In this document: positions 45,588 through 53,819 of the stretch, piece by piece
How the letters are laid out: every line of letters begins with the position of its first letter
Numbering within the stretch: the stretch's first letter is position 1
NCBI GenBank assembly: GCA_028282885.1
Contig: JANQGX010000001.1
Coordinates: forward strand, 1 to 64,000
DNA from: SAR324 cluster bacterium
GTDB taxonomy: Bacteria > SAR324 > XYD2-FULL-50-16
Direction: 5' to 3'
Length of the DNA stretch: 64,000 nucleotides
Notes under the pieces: generated by a model
The model's database searches: none
The model's input: the letters and a program-made list of their open reading frames with translations, nothing else
What the model was told of the DNA's origin: nothing
Made by a program: the position numbers and the translations under genes

Positions 45588-46267
45588 ACACGAACATTGC
45601 GAAACCCGCCAAAGTGGCGATTATCGGCGCCAGCGGAACCTATGGCAAGGGGATACTTGCCCGAGCTGAGGAGATCGGTGTCAAAGCGGTGGTGGTGACA
45701 CGGTCGCCGCACAAGTTTCAAGACGTCAAGGCGACGACTACCGTGGTCGAGACTCAATTGAATGAAGAGGAGAAACTGAAGGAGGCATTTCTGGGCTGCG
45801 ATGGCGTCATCTCGGCTCTCGGCGATAATAGAAAAGAGCGCCCGAAGACGAACTGTTTGCCGCATGTCTGGAACGCCATGAAGGCTGTCGACGTGACAAA
45901 GTATATCGGTATGGCCTCCGGGGCGATGATGATGCCGGGGGAGAAGCGTGGAGCGGTCCAACTTGTCGTGCATCTGCCGCTTACCGTGTTGAAAATCTTT
46001 GGAGTCGATTTTTTAGAGCAGAACGAATGGGAGCGCGACAGTCTGTTATTGGGAAAGAACGGGGCAGATAGCATCAGGTGGGTAATTACCAGGGTGATCA
46101 GGCCGACCGAGACGCCCTTTGTCGGAGCCTACGCTCACAAGAATGAACGCGGTCCGTTGAATTGTTCGATATACGACCATGGCGATTTCTGCTTGTATTG
46201 CGTGGCGTCAAGCGAGTGGGAAGGGCTTGCGCCGCAGGTCAACTCCGGGCCACAACCAAAGAAATAG
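45584..46267 (+). CDS. NAD(P)-binding Rossmann protein (NmrA/SDR-like)
   Basis: The 227-residue product starts with a dinucleotide-binding loop VAIIGASGTYGKG (GxxGxxG), continues with CDGVISALGDNR and a YIGMASGAMMM strand, as in NAD(P)H-binding atypical SDR proteins. The catalytic YxxxK of classical SDR enzymes is not evident, so it may be a redox sensor or a non-classical epimerase. The TTG start is supported by AGGAG 8 bp upstream. Its codons look more GC-rich than those of its neighbours by eye, possibly a transferred gene. Confidence 0.7.
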   Translation: MNTNIAKPAKVAIIGASGTYGKGILARAEEIGVKAVVVTRSPHKFQDVKATTTVVETQLNEEEKLKEAFLGCDGVISALGDNRKERPKTNCLPHVWNAMKAVDVTKYIGMASGAMMMPGEKRGAVQLVVHLPLTVLKIFGVDFLEQNEWERDSLLLGKNGADSIRWVITRVIRPTETPFVGAYAHKNERGPLNCSIYDHGDFCLYCVASSEWEGLAPQVNSGPQPKK

Positions 46268-46511
46268 TACGACCCCAAAAATTGTAACGTTCGTGACTGA
46301 TCATAATGAAGCTCCGCTGAAATACACCCGCTAACTAGCCGGATCACGTTGTTTTTTGTTCCAAGCCTTTTGGAGTAAGTCACTAAAGAGGTGTGGATAA
46401 TCATACAGCCTAAATCCGTGGTTGAATGAAGGTCCGCGAAAAATGCTATATCTTTTGCAGGGAGGTGTGCGTTTTTCGCTTGGCAAAACCTCAATGAATG
46501 ACCCTATTTTC

Positions 46512-46540
46512 TTGACAATTAAAATCGGATTTTTTAGTAT
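46512..46540 (+). promoter_or_regulatory. Promoter of the LacI-controlled sugar operon
   Basis: A perfect TTGACA (46512-46517) is spaced 17 bp from TAGTAT (46535-46540, 4 of 6). The predicted start near 46547 lies just before the first LacI operator. The next gene begins at 46822, so the leader is about 275 nt. The rest of 46268-46511 holds nothing I can name. Confidence 0.6.
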
Positions 46541-46556
46541 CAGATCATTGTATTAT

Positions 46557-46568
46557 TTAAACGTTTAA
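46557..46568. promoter_or_regulatory. LacI-family operator 1
   Basis: TTAAACGTTTAA is a perfect 12-bp dyad with the central CG typical of LacI-family operators. It lies about 10-20 bp downstream of the predicted transcription start, where a bound repressor would block the polymerase. An identical copy is at 46768, and the operon encodes a LacI-type regulator. Confidence 0.7.
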
Positions 46569-46767
46569 CTTCAACTGAACTTAAGTCTTCAGAGCAACCC
46601 CGGAACGATTTATCAGGAAACTGTAAAATCCCGCATCTCTTTAGCAAAAGGAATCACACGTTCGATTCTCCGGGTTTGATCTACTTCACAAATTCAGGAT
46701 CGATTCGCTATATTACGACTTCTTTTTGTTATTAAACCAATCGATAGTCAAAGATCTCTGATGAGAA

Positions 46768-46779
46768 TTAAACGTTTAA
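46768..46779. promoter_or_regulatory. LacI-family operator 2
   Basis: This second exact TTAAACGTTTAA lies 42 bp before the oxidoreductase start codon. The two copies are 211 bp apart centre to centre, close to 20 turns of B-DNA, so they face the same side of the helix and could support repression by looping. Confidence 0.7.
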
Positions 46780-46821
46780 CACAAAAATCAGGAACCGCTC
46801 AGATCCGGGAAGGAGAGACTG

Positions 46822-48189
46822 ATGCCAAAAAGCGCACCTGTCAGAACAGCGTTGTTGGGAGCTGGTGAAAGAGGAGCATTAATGTTTGGACTTTTTGCCC
46901 GTAAACATCCTGATGTGTTTAAGTACGTGGCAGTAGCCGAGCCGAACAGAGATCGTCGGGAAAGATTTGTCAGAGATTTTGATATCAAGCCGGAGAATGT
47001 TTTTTCAAGTTGGGAGAAACTGCTAGAGAAGCCTCAGTTGGCGGATGCCGTCATTATCGCCATGCCTGATCGCTTCCATTTCCATTCCACTGTAGCGGCT
47101 TTGCAAAAGGGGTATCACGTACTACTCGAAAAACCGATGGCACAGACACCGGGAGAATGTGTACGCATGGTGCGGGAGGCTGAAAAGCGGGGAACCATTT
47201 TGCAGATATTTCTGGAATGCCGGTATTTAAAGCTTTATGAAGAGCTGAAGAGGTTGATTGTTTCCGGAAAGATCGGCAGGGTTATGGGGATGCAGTCAAT
47301 GGAGAATTTGGGATACTGGCATTTTATCATGAGTTATGTCCGCGGATTTGCTAGACGCGCCGAAGATGTCGTTTCCTTTCTGTCAGCCAAGGGTATCCAT
47401 GATTTTGATCTGTTAAACTGGCTGGCGGGATCCCGCCCTTCGAAGGTTTCCTCGTTTGGCGATTGCTCGTTCTTCAGGCCGGACAATGCTCCCGAAGGTG
47501 CTCCCGAGAGATGCCTGGACGGATGCCCGCAGGAAAGAACCTGCCCGTTTCATGCCTACAGGCAATACATCAAGCCGGGATTTCCGCAGATCCCTTTTTC
47601 ACTTCTCACCGGTATCACCCCGGGAACATTGGTCGACGGATATATCAAATACCCTCACTTGAGAAGCCTTTCAGCCTATAATCTGACTGCTATCGACAGA
47701 GACGGCAGAATTGAAGAGTTGAAGACGGGACCGCACGGAAGGTGCGTTTTTCGTTGCGACAACGATGTCATGGACAGCCAGATTGTTAACATTCAATACG
47801 AAAACGGAATCCTATCGTCACTATCGCTTTCAGCGTTCAGCGTTGCCTGGGAAAGAACCCTGAACGTCAACGGTTCTGCCGGCGAGTTATATTCCAAAGA
47901 TTTATCGGGGAAGCTCGAACTAAGGACCTTCGATCCGCGGATAAGTGTTCGTCGGAAAAGAATACGATTCAATCCGCTTTTTCACGGCGGTTCGGACGGA
48001 ACCGTGCTGCTTAAGTTTGCCAAATCCGTCAAAGCGGGCGACAGTAATGATGAAGTACTGACAAGCGGTCGTGATGCTCTGGAAAGCCACTTTCTCTGTT
48101 TTGCAGGTGAAGAGGCGCGTAAAAACAATACGGTTGTTGACATGGACGAGTTCAGGATCAGGGCGGAGAAAGAAGCTGATGCACTGTAA
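46822..48189 (+). CDS. Gfo/Idh/MocA-family oxidoreductase
   Basis: These NAD(P)-dependent enzymes oxidise or reduce sugars, sugar alcohols or sugar acids. The N-terminal Rossmann loop is ALLGAGERGALMFG, and LEKPMAQTPGE holds the conserved EKP lysine. A Cys-rich insert CLDGCPQERTCPF occurs midway, seen in a subset of the family. Length 455 is at the long end. A GGGAAGGAGAG ribosome-binding site precedes the ATG. It is the first gene of the operon with two transporters, so it presumably acts on the imported carbohydrate. Confidence 0.87.
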   Translation: MPKSAPVRTALLGAGERGALMFGLFARKHPDVFKYVAVAEPNRDRRERFVRDFDIKPENVFSSWEKLLEKPQLADAVIIAMPDRFHFHSTVAALQKGYHVLLEKPMAQTPGECVRMVREAEKRGTILQIFLECRYLKLYEELKRLIVSGKIGRVMGMQSMENLGYWHFIMSYVRGFARRAEDVVSFLSAKGIHDFDLLNWLAGSRPSKVSSFGDCSFFRPDNAPEGAPERCLDGCPQERTCPFHAYRQYIKPGFPQIPFSLLTGITPGTLVDGYIKYPHLRSLSAYNLTAIDRDGRIEELKTGPHGRCVFRCDNDVMDSQIVNIQYENGILSSLSLSAFSVAWERTLNVNGSAGELYSKDLSGKLELRTFDPRISVRRKRIRFNPLFHGGSDGTVLLKFAKSVKAGDSNDEVLTSGRDALESHFLCFAGEEARKNNTVVDMDEFRIRAEKEADAL

Positions 48190-48218
48190 TCGGGCAGGCG
48201 AACTCAACAGGGAGACAA

Positions 48219-49583
48219 ATGGAAAAACAAGAAATCTTTGCGGATTCGACAGATCTTATATCTACAGGAACGAAAATCGGATACGGCGTTGGTGATCTGG
48301 CGGCAAATCTGGTATTTCAGTCGATATTAATTTATCTCCTGTTCTTTTTCACAGATGTCTTTGGAATTGCTGCTCCGGTAGCCGGATTGATTTTTCTTAT
48401 ATCCAAAATCTGGGACGGAATCTCCGACCCGATCATGGGATATATCTCCGACCGCACCCACACGCGATGGGGAAAAAAACGGCCTTATCTGCTATTTGGC
48501 TCTGTTCCTTTGGGATTATGTTTCTTTCTACTTTTCCTGTCGCCGCCTCTTCCCGCCCACTTGAAACCGGTTTACGCCCTGGTCTTTTTTCTGCTGGTCT
48601 GCACCGGCTACACTGTGGTCAATATTCCCTACGGCGCTTTGACCGCCTCCCTGACAAGCGACTCGCATGAAAGATCCAGGTTAACCGGATATCGAATGTT
48701 CTGCGCCATCCTTGGAACATTGATTGTTGCAGGAGCGACCAAACCGCTGATCGGCTTGTTCTCATCGCAAAAGACCGGCTTCGCAGTCATTGCAGGAATA
48801 TATGGATTCTTTGCAGCGACCCTGACCCTGGTGACCTTTGTTTCCGTAAAGGAAAAGATTCGGCAGAACAAAGCCGAGCAATATCGATTAAAGGATGTCG
48901 TCCTTGTAATCAAAAACAATCAACCGTTCATTGTGCTGTCCCTCGGCATGATTCTGCATCTCTGCGCTGTGGGTATTATCGCGGCCATGGTCAACTTCTA
49001 CTTCAAGTACTATTTGAAAGACGAGTCGTTTGCCGCAATAGCCCTGTTGTGCATTTTTGTGTCTGCCGCAGCAGCCCTGCCGTTATGGATTCTTATATCA
49101 AAACGGCTGAACAAGAAAGCGGCCTTTAACCTGGGCATGGGGTTGCTGGCTCTTTCTCTCGGCGCTGTTTACCTGGTAAAGGAACTCAATCCGGCGGTAT
49201 TGATTCCGGCCTTTGTCCTGACGGGTATCGGCATTTCAACCATTTTTTTCAGCCCAACCGCCATGATACCGGACACGGTGGAATACAGTGAATGGAAAAT
49301 AGGGCTTAGACGGGAAGGAATCCTGTATGGATTTTATTACTTCGGACAGAAGCTGGCTGCCGCATTTGCAGGTTTCATCTGCGGACAGGGATTGGGGTTA
49401 GTCGGTTTTAAGCCAAATGCTGAACAGACTGCGTTCGCCCTGGAGGGAATTCGCATAATGACGACTCTGGTTCCGATTATCATTATCATTGCGGGGATTG
49501 CCCTGATCAGTTTTTATCCCATCGATGCCAAACTACATCAAAGGATGTTGAAAGAGATCGAAGAAAGAACAAAGGCGGCGTAA
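48219..49583 (+). CDS. GPH-family sugar:cation symporter
   Basis: The 454-residue membrane protein has about 12 spans and the glycoside-pentoside-hexuronide signatures: YGVGDLAANLVFQ at the N-terminus, KIWDGISDPIMGYISDRT with the conserved cation-site aspartates, and RWGKKRPYLLFG. It imports a glycoside or sugar acid with sodium or protons. It follows the oxidoreductase by 29 bp. Confidence 0.9.
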   Translation: MEKQEIFADSTDLISTGTKIGYGVGDLAANLVFQSILIYLLFFFTDVFGIAAPVAGLIFLISKIWDGISDPIMGYISDRTHTRWGKKRPYLLFGSVPLGLCFFLLFLSPPLPAHLKPVYALVFFLLVCTGYTVVNIPYGALTASLTSDSHERSRLTGYRMFCAILGTLIVAGATKPLIGLFSSQKTGFAVIAGIYGFFAATLTLVTFVSVKEKIRQNKAEQYRLKDVVLVIKNNQPFIVLSLGMILHLCAVGIIAAMVNFYFKYYLKDESFAAIALLCIFVSAAAALPLWILISKRLNKKAAFNLGMGLLALSLGAVYLVKELNPAVLIPAFVLTGIGISTIFFSPTAMIPDTVEYSEWKIGLRREGILYGFYYFGQKLAAAFAGFICGQGLGLVGFKPNAEQTAFALEGIRIMTTLVPIIIIIAGIALISFYPIDAKLHQRMLKEIEERTKAA

Positions 49584-49607
49584 TCTCGGACAACTATATT
49601 AAGCAAC

Positions 49608-49619
49608 TGAAACGTTACC
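49608..49619. promoter_or_regulatory. Degenerate LacI-type site before the regulator gene
   Basis: TGAAACGTTACC matches 8 of 12 positions of the perfect operator, including the AAACGTT core, 16 bp before the TTG start of the regulator. It may give weak autoregulation or be chance. Confidence 0.3.
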
Positions 49620-49634
49620 AACCAAAAGAGAGAT

Positions 49635-50672
49635 TTGACGGAAAAGGAAACAAAAAAAATCACAATCAAGGACGTGGCCAAAAAGGCGGGAGTCTCCATT
49701 GCAACGGTCTCGTATGCGATTAACAACACCCGGCAAGTCAGCCGTGAAGTTAAGGAAAGGATATTCACGGTAATGGAGGAGATCGATTACCAGCCTAATC
49801 GAATTGCCGGAAGCCTGCGTAGAGCCTCTACTAAAATAGTCGGTTTAATTGTTCCGGATATTGCGAATCCGATATATGCCGAGCTTTCGAGGATAATCGA
49901 AGAACAACTGACGGAAGCCGGATTCACCCTGATCGTCAGCAATTCCGAGCACAGTCTGGAAAAAGAGAAGAACAGTCTAACCATGCTAAGGACCATGCGG
50001 GCTGACGGGGTCATCATCATCCCCTCTTCTTCGAAAACGGATCATATCAACAGCCTGGTAAAAAGCGGTGTCCCTGCCGTGATTCTGGACAGAACCGTCG
50101 AAAACATAGTTGCTGACGCAGTTTTTATCGATCATGCAAAAGCTATTTTTGATGCAACAGAGTATCTTATCGGATTGGGGCATAGCCGAATCGGGTATCT
50201 TGATAAAAATCTGAATGTTTATCACAAAACGCTTCGGCAGGAAGGCTTTCGCGCGGCTCTTGATAAGCATGGAGTTGAATATCACAAAGAATTTCACGTT
50301 CAGGCAGGAACGACTTTTGAAGCCGGCGCGAGTGCTATGGAAGTTCTGCTCCAAAAAAAGCCCGGGCCAAGCGCGGTTCTGGCGTTTGACGACCTCATTG
50401 CCGTGGGTGCCCTTAGAACCTGCAAGGACTTTCAACTTGACGTCCCAAACGATCTCTCGATCATGGGATTTGACGACATGCCGCTGTGCTCATATACCGT
50501 TCCCCGTTTGAGTACGATTTTCTACCCCAGGTTCAGAATGGCGGATACAGCCTGCAGAATGTTGCTGGGAAGAATCAACGACGAAGAAGAGGGAGAATAT
50601 CGTCAGGTTGTCCTTCCGTTGGATCTGGTTATCAGGGAAACGACATCATTTAACGAAACCAGGGTAAAATGA
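49635..50672 (+). CDS. LacI-family transcriptional regulator
   Basis: The N-terminal helix-turn-helix and hinge are classic: IKDVAKKAGVSIATVSYAIN, then a YQPNRIAGSLR hinge helix. The periplasmic-binding-protein-like core contains IVPDIANPIYAEL, DRTVENIV and GFDDMPLCSYTVPRLS. Length is 345. The start is TTG with AGAGAG upstream. It most likely represses its own operon at the TTAAACGTTTAA operators and is released by a sugar or sugar acid. It overlaps the following permease by ATGA. Confidence 0.93.
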   Translation: MTEKETKKITIKDVAKKAGVSIATVSYAINNTRQVSREVKERIFTVMEEIDYQPNRIAGSLRRASTKIVGLIVPDIANPIYAELSRIIEEQLTEAGFTLIVSNSEHSLEKEKNSLTMLRTMRADGVIIIPSSSKTDHINSLVKSGVPAVILDRTVENIVADAVFIDHAKAIFDATEYLIGLGHSRIGYLDKNLNVYHKTLRQEGFRAALDKHGVEYHKEFHVQAGTTFEAGASAMEVLLQKKPGPSAVLAFDDLIAVGALRTCKDFQLDVPNDLSIMGFDDMPLCSYTVPRLSTIFYPRFRMADTACRMLLGRINDEEEGEYRQVVLPLDLVIRETTSFNETRVK

Positions 50673-51874
50673 AAAACCGTTGTCTAACCTTCGGCGGATA
50701 CTTCTCTCTGCTGACTTACGGATTGGCCGCCACAATTGCCGGACCGGCCCTGGATCAGATCCGGACGACCTTCGAGGCCTCCTCCGGACAGGTCGGATTT
50801 CTTTTTACGGCCCTGTCCATCGGCTTCATATGTACTGTTGCAACATCCGGCCTTTACATAGACAGGTTTTCTCTCAAACCGGCCAGTGTCGCTGGGCAGT
50901 TGATCCTGCCCGTCGGATTAATCGCGTTTGGTCTGTCGGATTCCATTCTGTTCGGTTCAATCGCTTTTTTTATCATCGGCGTCGGTGGAGGACTTATTGA
51001 GATTGCGACCAATACATTGATCTCCACACTGCATTCGGAAAACAGGGCATCATCCTTAAATATGCTGCACCTCTTTTTCGGATTCGGCGCACTGACCGGA
51101 TCCTTTCTATCCGGGGTTATGGTTCAGGCAGGGTTAGGATGGCGGACAGTATTCTTAGCAACAGGTTTTGCTTCATTAATTGTCGTTCTCCCATTGGTCC
51201 TGCCCGCTTATCCTCTAAACCGGTCATCCGGCGCACTATCTTTTATTAATTCATTGGGTTTACTTAAAAACAGCTACATGCTGCTGATCTGTCTGGCCGT
51301 TGTACTTTATGTCGGAATCGAAATGGCAATAAACAGCTGGTCGGTGATTTATATGGAGACGTATATCAAACTGGATAAGCTGACCGCCAGTTCCATACTC
51401 AGCTACTTCTGGATACTAATGACCTTCGGAAGAATATTGTGCGCCTGGCTCAGCAGAAAAATTCAGGCTCACAACCTTTTGACCGGACTTGTTTTGCTGT
51501 CCTGCCTGACCTACCCGTTGTTCATATTGTCTACCAACGGTGTATTGAGCGGCATTTCACTGGCCCTGACAGGGCTGTCGTTTTCAGGGATATTCCCTGT
51601 TTTGGTTGCTTTAAACAGCAACCGGTTTCCCGATATGACGGGAACAGGGACCGGCTTAATGATGTCGTTTATGGGACTTGGTTTGATGCTTTTTCCCTGG
51701 ATGACCGGTGTACTGGCGGATTTACTTTCCCTGCAATGGAGTATGAGATTATTAACCATCGCTGTCGTCGTATTGTTTGCTGTGACGGTGCTGTTGAGAC
51801 TTCAAACCCGATCCCTTTTAAGAAATCATGACGACCAAAAAACTGAAAGCAGCCATGATAGGCACAGGCGATAG
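50669..51874 (+). CDS. MFS transporter (sugar MFS, FucP/YfkF-like)
   Basis: This 401-residue protein has about 12 membrane spans. The first half contains TFEASSGQVGFLFTALSIG and VGGGLIEIATNTLIS, the latter typical of FucP-like and sugar MFS transporters. The ATG overlaps the regulator stop (ATGA), so it is coupled. The C-terminal tail after the last span (LRNHDDQKTESSHDRHRR) is unusually polar and overlaps the start of a truncated oxidoreductase gene, suggesting the 3' end was altered. Confidence 0.85.
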   Translation: MKNRCLTFGGYFSLLTYGLAATIAGPALDQIRTTFEASSGQVGFLFTALSIGFICTVATSGLYIDRFSLKPASVAGQLILPVGLIAFGLSDSILFGSIAFFIIGVGGGLIEIATNTLISTLHSENRASSLNMLHLFFGFGALTGSFLSGVMVQAGLGWRTVFLATGFASLIVVLPLVLPAYPLNRSSGALSFINSLGLLKNSYMLLICLAVVLYVGIEMAINSWSVIYMETYIKLDKLTASSILSYFWILMTFGRILCAWLSRKIQAHNLLTGLVLLSCLTYPLFILSTNGVLSGISLALTGLSFSGIFPVLVALNSNRFPDMTGTGTGLMMSFMGLGLMLFPWMTGVLADLLSLQWSMRLLTIAVVVLFAVTVLLRLQTRSLLRNHDDQKTESSHDRHRR

Positions 51875-51929
51875 AATCTCGCTCCACTTCCCGGGGTACC
51901 TTGCATCAGAACATTCAGAGCTTTGCTAA
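51828..51929 (+). pseudogene. Truncated Gfo/Idh/MocA-type oxidoreductase gene
   Basis: The frame starts MTTKKLKAAMIGTGDR, has the IGTG dinucleotide loop and continues SLHFPGYLASEHSELC before a TAA after 33 codons. This is the first beta-alpha-beta unit of a Gfo/Idh/MocA enzyme (normally 330-450 residues). Nothing further of the family follows; the next gene starts 24 bp later. It is the leftover of a deletion that removed the end of the sugar operon. Confidence 0.7.
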
Positions 51930-51953
51930 CTCTACAATCTCAACGAAAACATC

Positions 51954-52364
51954 ATGCTAAAAAGCCTATACCACCCTGGAATTCAAACACTAATATTTTT
52001 TGAAAATTCTCCTCCGAACGACAACCGCCTCCGGGAAGGCACCCATGTCTTTGTTTGCGGAGCTCTTCAAAACCCAAAGAAAACCGGATCTCTGCTGGGC
52101 TCGGTTCCTTCGTTCACGTATGGGGCTGTGAAAGGATTCCACAGGGGAACGGAAATGATCAACAACCGTGAAATTCCCTTCATGCTGCCTTCAGAGGGCG
52201 ATCCCGACAAAGTTCTCACCGGCATCGTCTGGCTCGACCTCAGCGGCGATCAGTTAAGCAAAATCGAAGCATTGGAGTTGGAAAACAACTACCGAAAACG
52301 AATCCGCCTTCCAGTTCAGATCGGAGAACTACAGATCGAAGCGTTTACCTATGTGAAGAAGTAG
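51954..52364 (+). CDS. Gamma-glutamylcyclotransferase-like (AIG2/GGCT fold) protein
   Basis: The 136-residue protein has the GGCT fold cues: a first strand HVFVCGALQNPKK (the family usually reads YGxL), LTGIVWLDLSGDQLSKI, and EALELENNYRKRIRL carrying the expected catalytic Glu and Tyr-Arg. Members cyclise gamma-glutamyl amines, but many bacterial ones are uncharacterised. It has about 20 extra residues at the N-terminus, not family-like; a later start is possible but no clear ribosome-binding site decides. Confidence 0.7.
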   Translation: MLKSLYHPGIQTLIFFENSPPNDNRLREGTHVFVCGALQNPKKTGSLLGSVPSFTYGAVKGFHRGTEMINNREIPFMLPSEGDPDKVLTGIVWLDLSGDQLSKIEALELENNYRKRIRLPVQIGELQIEAFTYVKK

Positions 52365-52455
52365 CAGCTCAAACATTTACTTAAGTGCTGAAAAGTTACA
52401 TGCGGGGATTTTTAAACGATTTGTTTGTACCGGGGAGAAAAGCCATCTGTCTGCC

Positions 52456-53172
52456 TTAGACGACTTCGGTGAGAGAGCTTTGAGCCACCCTGAAATAATA
52501 GTTCCTCGCTTGAGGAGAGGCTTTTCTGGCATTTTCATCCGAGAGGGCAAATGAAGACCGAGTTGAGTCCTTGGGTTTGAAGTAAAACATGCCTTTGGAA
52601 GGGTTGTAGAGAATCTCCCCGACATCGGAAATTCCCTTTAATGACCAGTATTCCACCCAAATCCGTTTATCTTCTGCAGGATGACTCTCATGCAGTTTAA
52701 TCATTTTCAAATCCCACTTGTTAAAACCTTTAGGCAATTTGGCCGTTCTGACAGATTCCGTCTCAACCGCTTCATCTCGTTGCTCAGCCGGAGTAGAGGT
52801 CTTTTCCGGTTTTTTATAGGCAAACAGCTTCTCTCCCAAAATCTCCTCCAGCGCCTGGTAAAATTCAAAACCGAAAATATTTTCCATTCCGGCAACCCTG
52901 GATATTAAAACCTCTCCATCTGCATTTGCCTGTAAATCCCCTGACTCTGATTCGGAAAGATTTTCACCACGCGCTTTTTTGATAGCCGAGACCAGGTTGG
53001 TTCCAAAAATGGTGTGTAATTGCTGCAGAATCTGACGGAGTTTTTCCAATTGGTTGGTCTTTCTCTCTTCCAGGGAGAGGGAATTTTCTTCCCGGTAGAT
53101 CTGCTCCCAGCTTTCAAGCTCCCTGTTGCTTTGTAACTTTTCCTCTTTTTCCAAGCTCAAACCTTCTACCAA
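52456..53172 (-). CDS. Unrecognised cytoplasmic protein with coiled-coil N-terminus
   Basis: I do not recognise this 238-residue family. The first 60 residues are strongly charged and helical (LEKEEKLQSNRELESWEQ, then KTNQLEKLRQILQQLH), suggesting a coiled coil. A Glu/Ser-rich linker follows, and a compact C-terminal part with aromatic strands (RIWVEYWSLKGISDVGEILY, then KGMFYFKPKDS). There is no signal peptide or membrane span. Codon pattern and absence of stops in this AT-rich region support a real gene. It may form a unit with the small frame upstream. Confidence 0.5.
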   Translation of the reverse strand: MVEGLSLEKEEKLQSNRELESWEQIYREENSLSLEERKTNQLEKLRQILQQLHTIFGTNLVSAIKKARGENLSESESGDLQANADGEVLISRVAGMENIFGFEFYQALEEILGEKLFAYKKPEKTSTPAEQRDEAVETESVRTAKLPKGFNKWDLKMIKLHESHPAEDKRIWVEYWSLKGISDVGEILYNPSKGMFYFKPKDSTRSSFALSDENARKASPQARNYYFRVAQSSLTEVV

Positions 53173-53207
53173 ACGATCTGTAAACGAGCTGTCCTGCCCA
53201 AAACAGT

Positions 53208-53432
53208 CTATTTTTCCAGATTGCCCTCACCACATTTAAACGGATTCTCTACTTTAGAACTATAAACACGAACGATTTTCTGGGCTTCTTTCATGGCTGT
53301 ACGTTCTTTGGAGCTCATTCTGTAAAGCATACCATCGGCTTTATTTTCTTCTTCTTTCTTCAAGCTTGTAAAAACGGGTCTAAACACTCTTTTGAATATC
53401 ATAGATTTAAGAATATTTGGTTGGTTTTTCAA
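53208..53432 (-). CDS. Small hypothetical protein, doubtful start
   Basis: A 74-codon frame whose last half (RMSSKERTAMKEAQKIVRVY) reads like a real charged helix. It lies 35 bp upstream of the 238-residue gene on the same strand. The frame-opening codon is TTG without a ribosome-binding site; the ATG at 53330 is an alternative that yields 40 residues. No family is recognised. Confidence 0.3.
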   Translation of the reverse strand: MKNQPNILKSMIFKRVFRPVFTSLKKEEENKADGMLYRMSSKERTAMKEAQKIVRVYSSKVENPFKCGEGNLEK

Positions 53433-53819
53433 GTGAATACATCAATAGAACATCAACTACCGATAGTTATTACCAATTCTCCGCAAATTAAGCATATTTT
53501 AAGGGAAATATCCAGCAAATTATCCAGTTTTTTCTAAGTTTTTCATCAATTTAACCCACTTTACAATTTGCCTTCCAACTTGACATCAATTGACATTCAA
53601 TACTCAGTCCATATTGAGGGTTGCCTTTCTCTGGTACAACATGATCAAAGGTTGCAAACCAATGATAACAATCCCCTGCTATTTTTAAAAATAGGCAAAT
53701 TGCTTTTCCAATCCTTGATAATATCAATTCTCTATTCTATGATCTTATTAACAGGTGAGAGGTGAAACATTCGTTCCCCAAATTCCGTTCTGGGCTCTTT
53801 TAACTTCTTCAGAGTATCT
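53433..53819. other. AT-rich divergent intergenic region
   Basis: This 387-bp gap lies between a minus-strand and a plus-strand gene. Two overlapping TTGACAT sequences (53580 and 53590, a 10-bp direct repeat) could be -35 boxes for the plus-strand gene, but no convincing -10 fits. I find no RNA gene or coding frame. Confidence 0.3.

Noticed and set aside
46135-46494. 119-codon minus-strand frame
   Set aside because: Half of it is the antisense of the NAD(P)-binding gene, and the composition is not protein-like.
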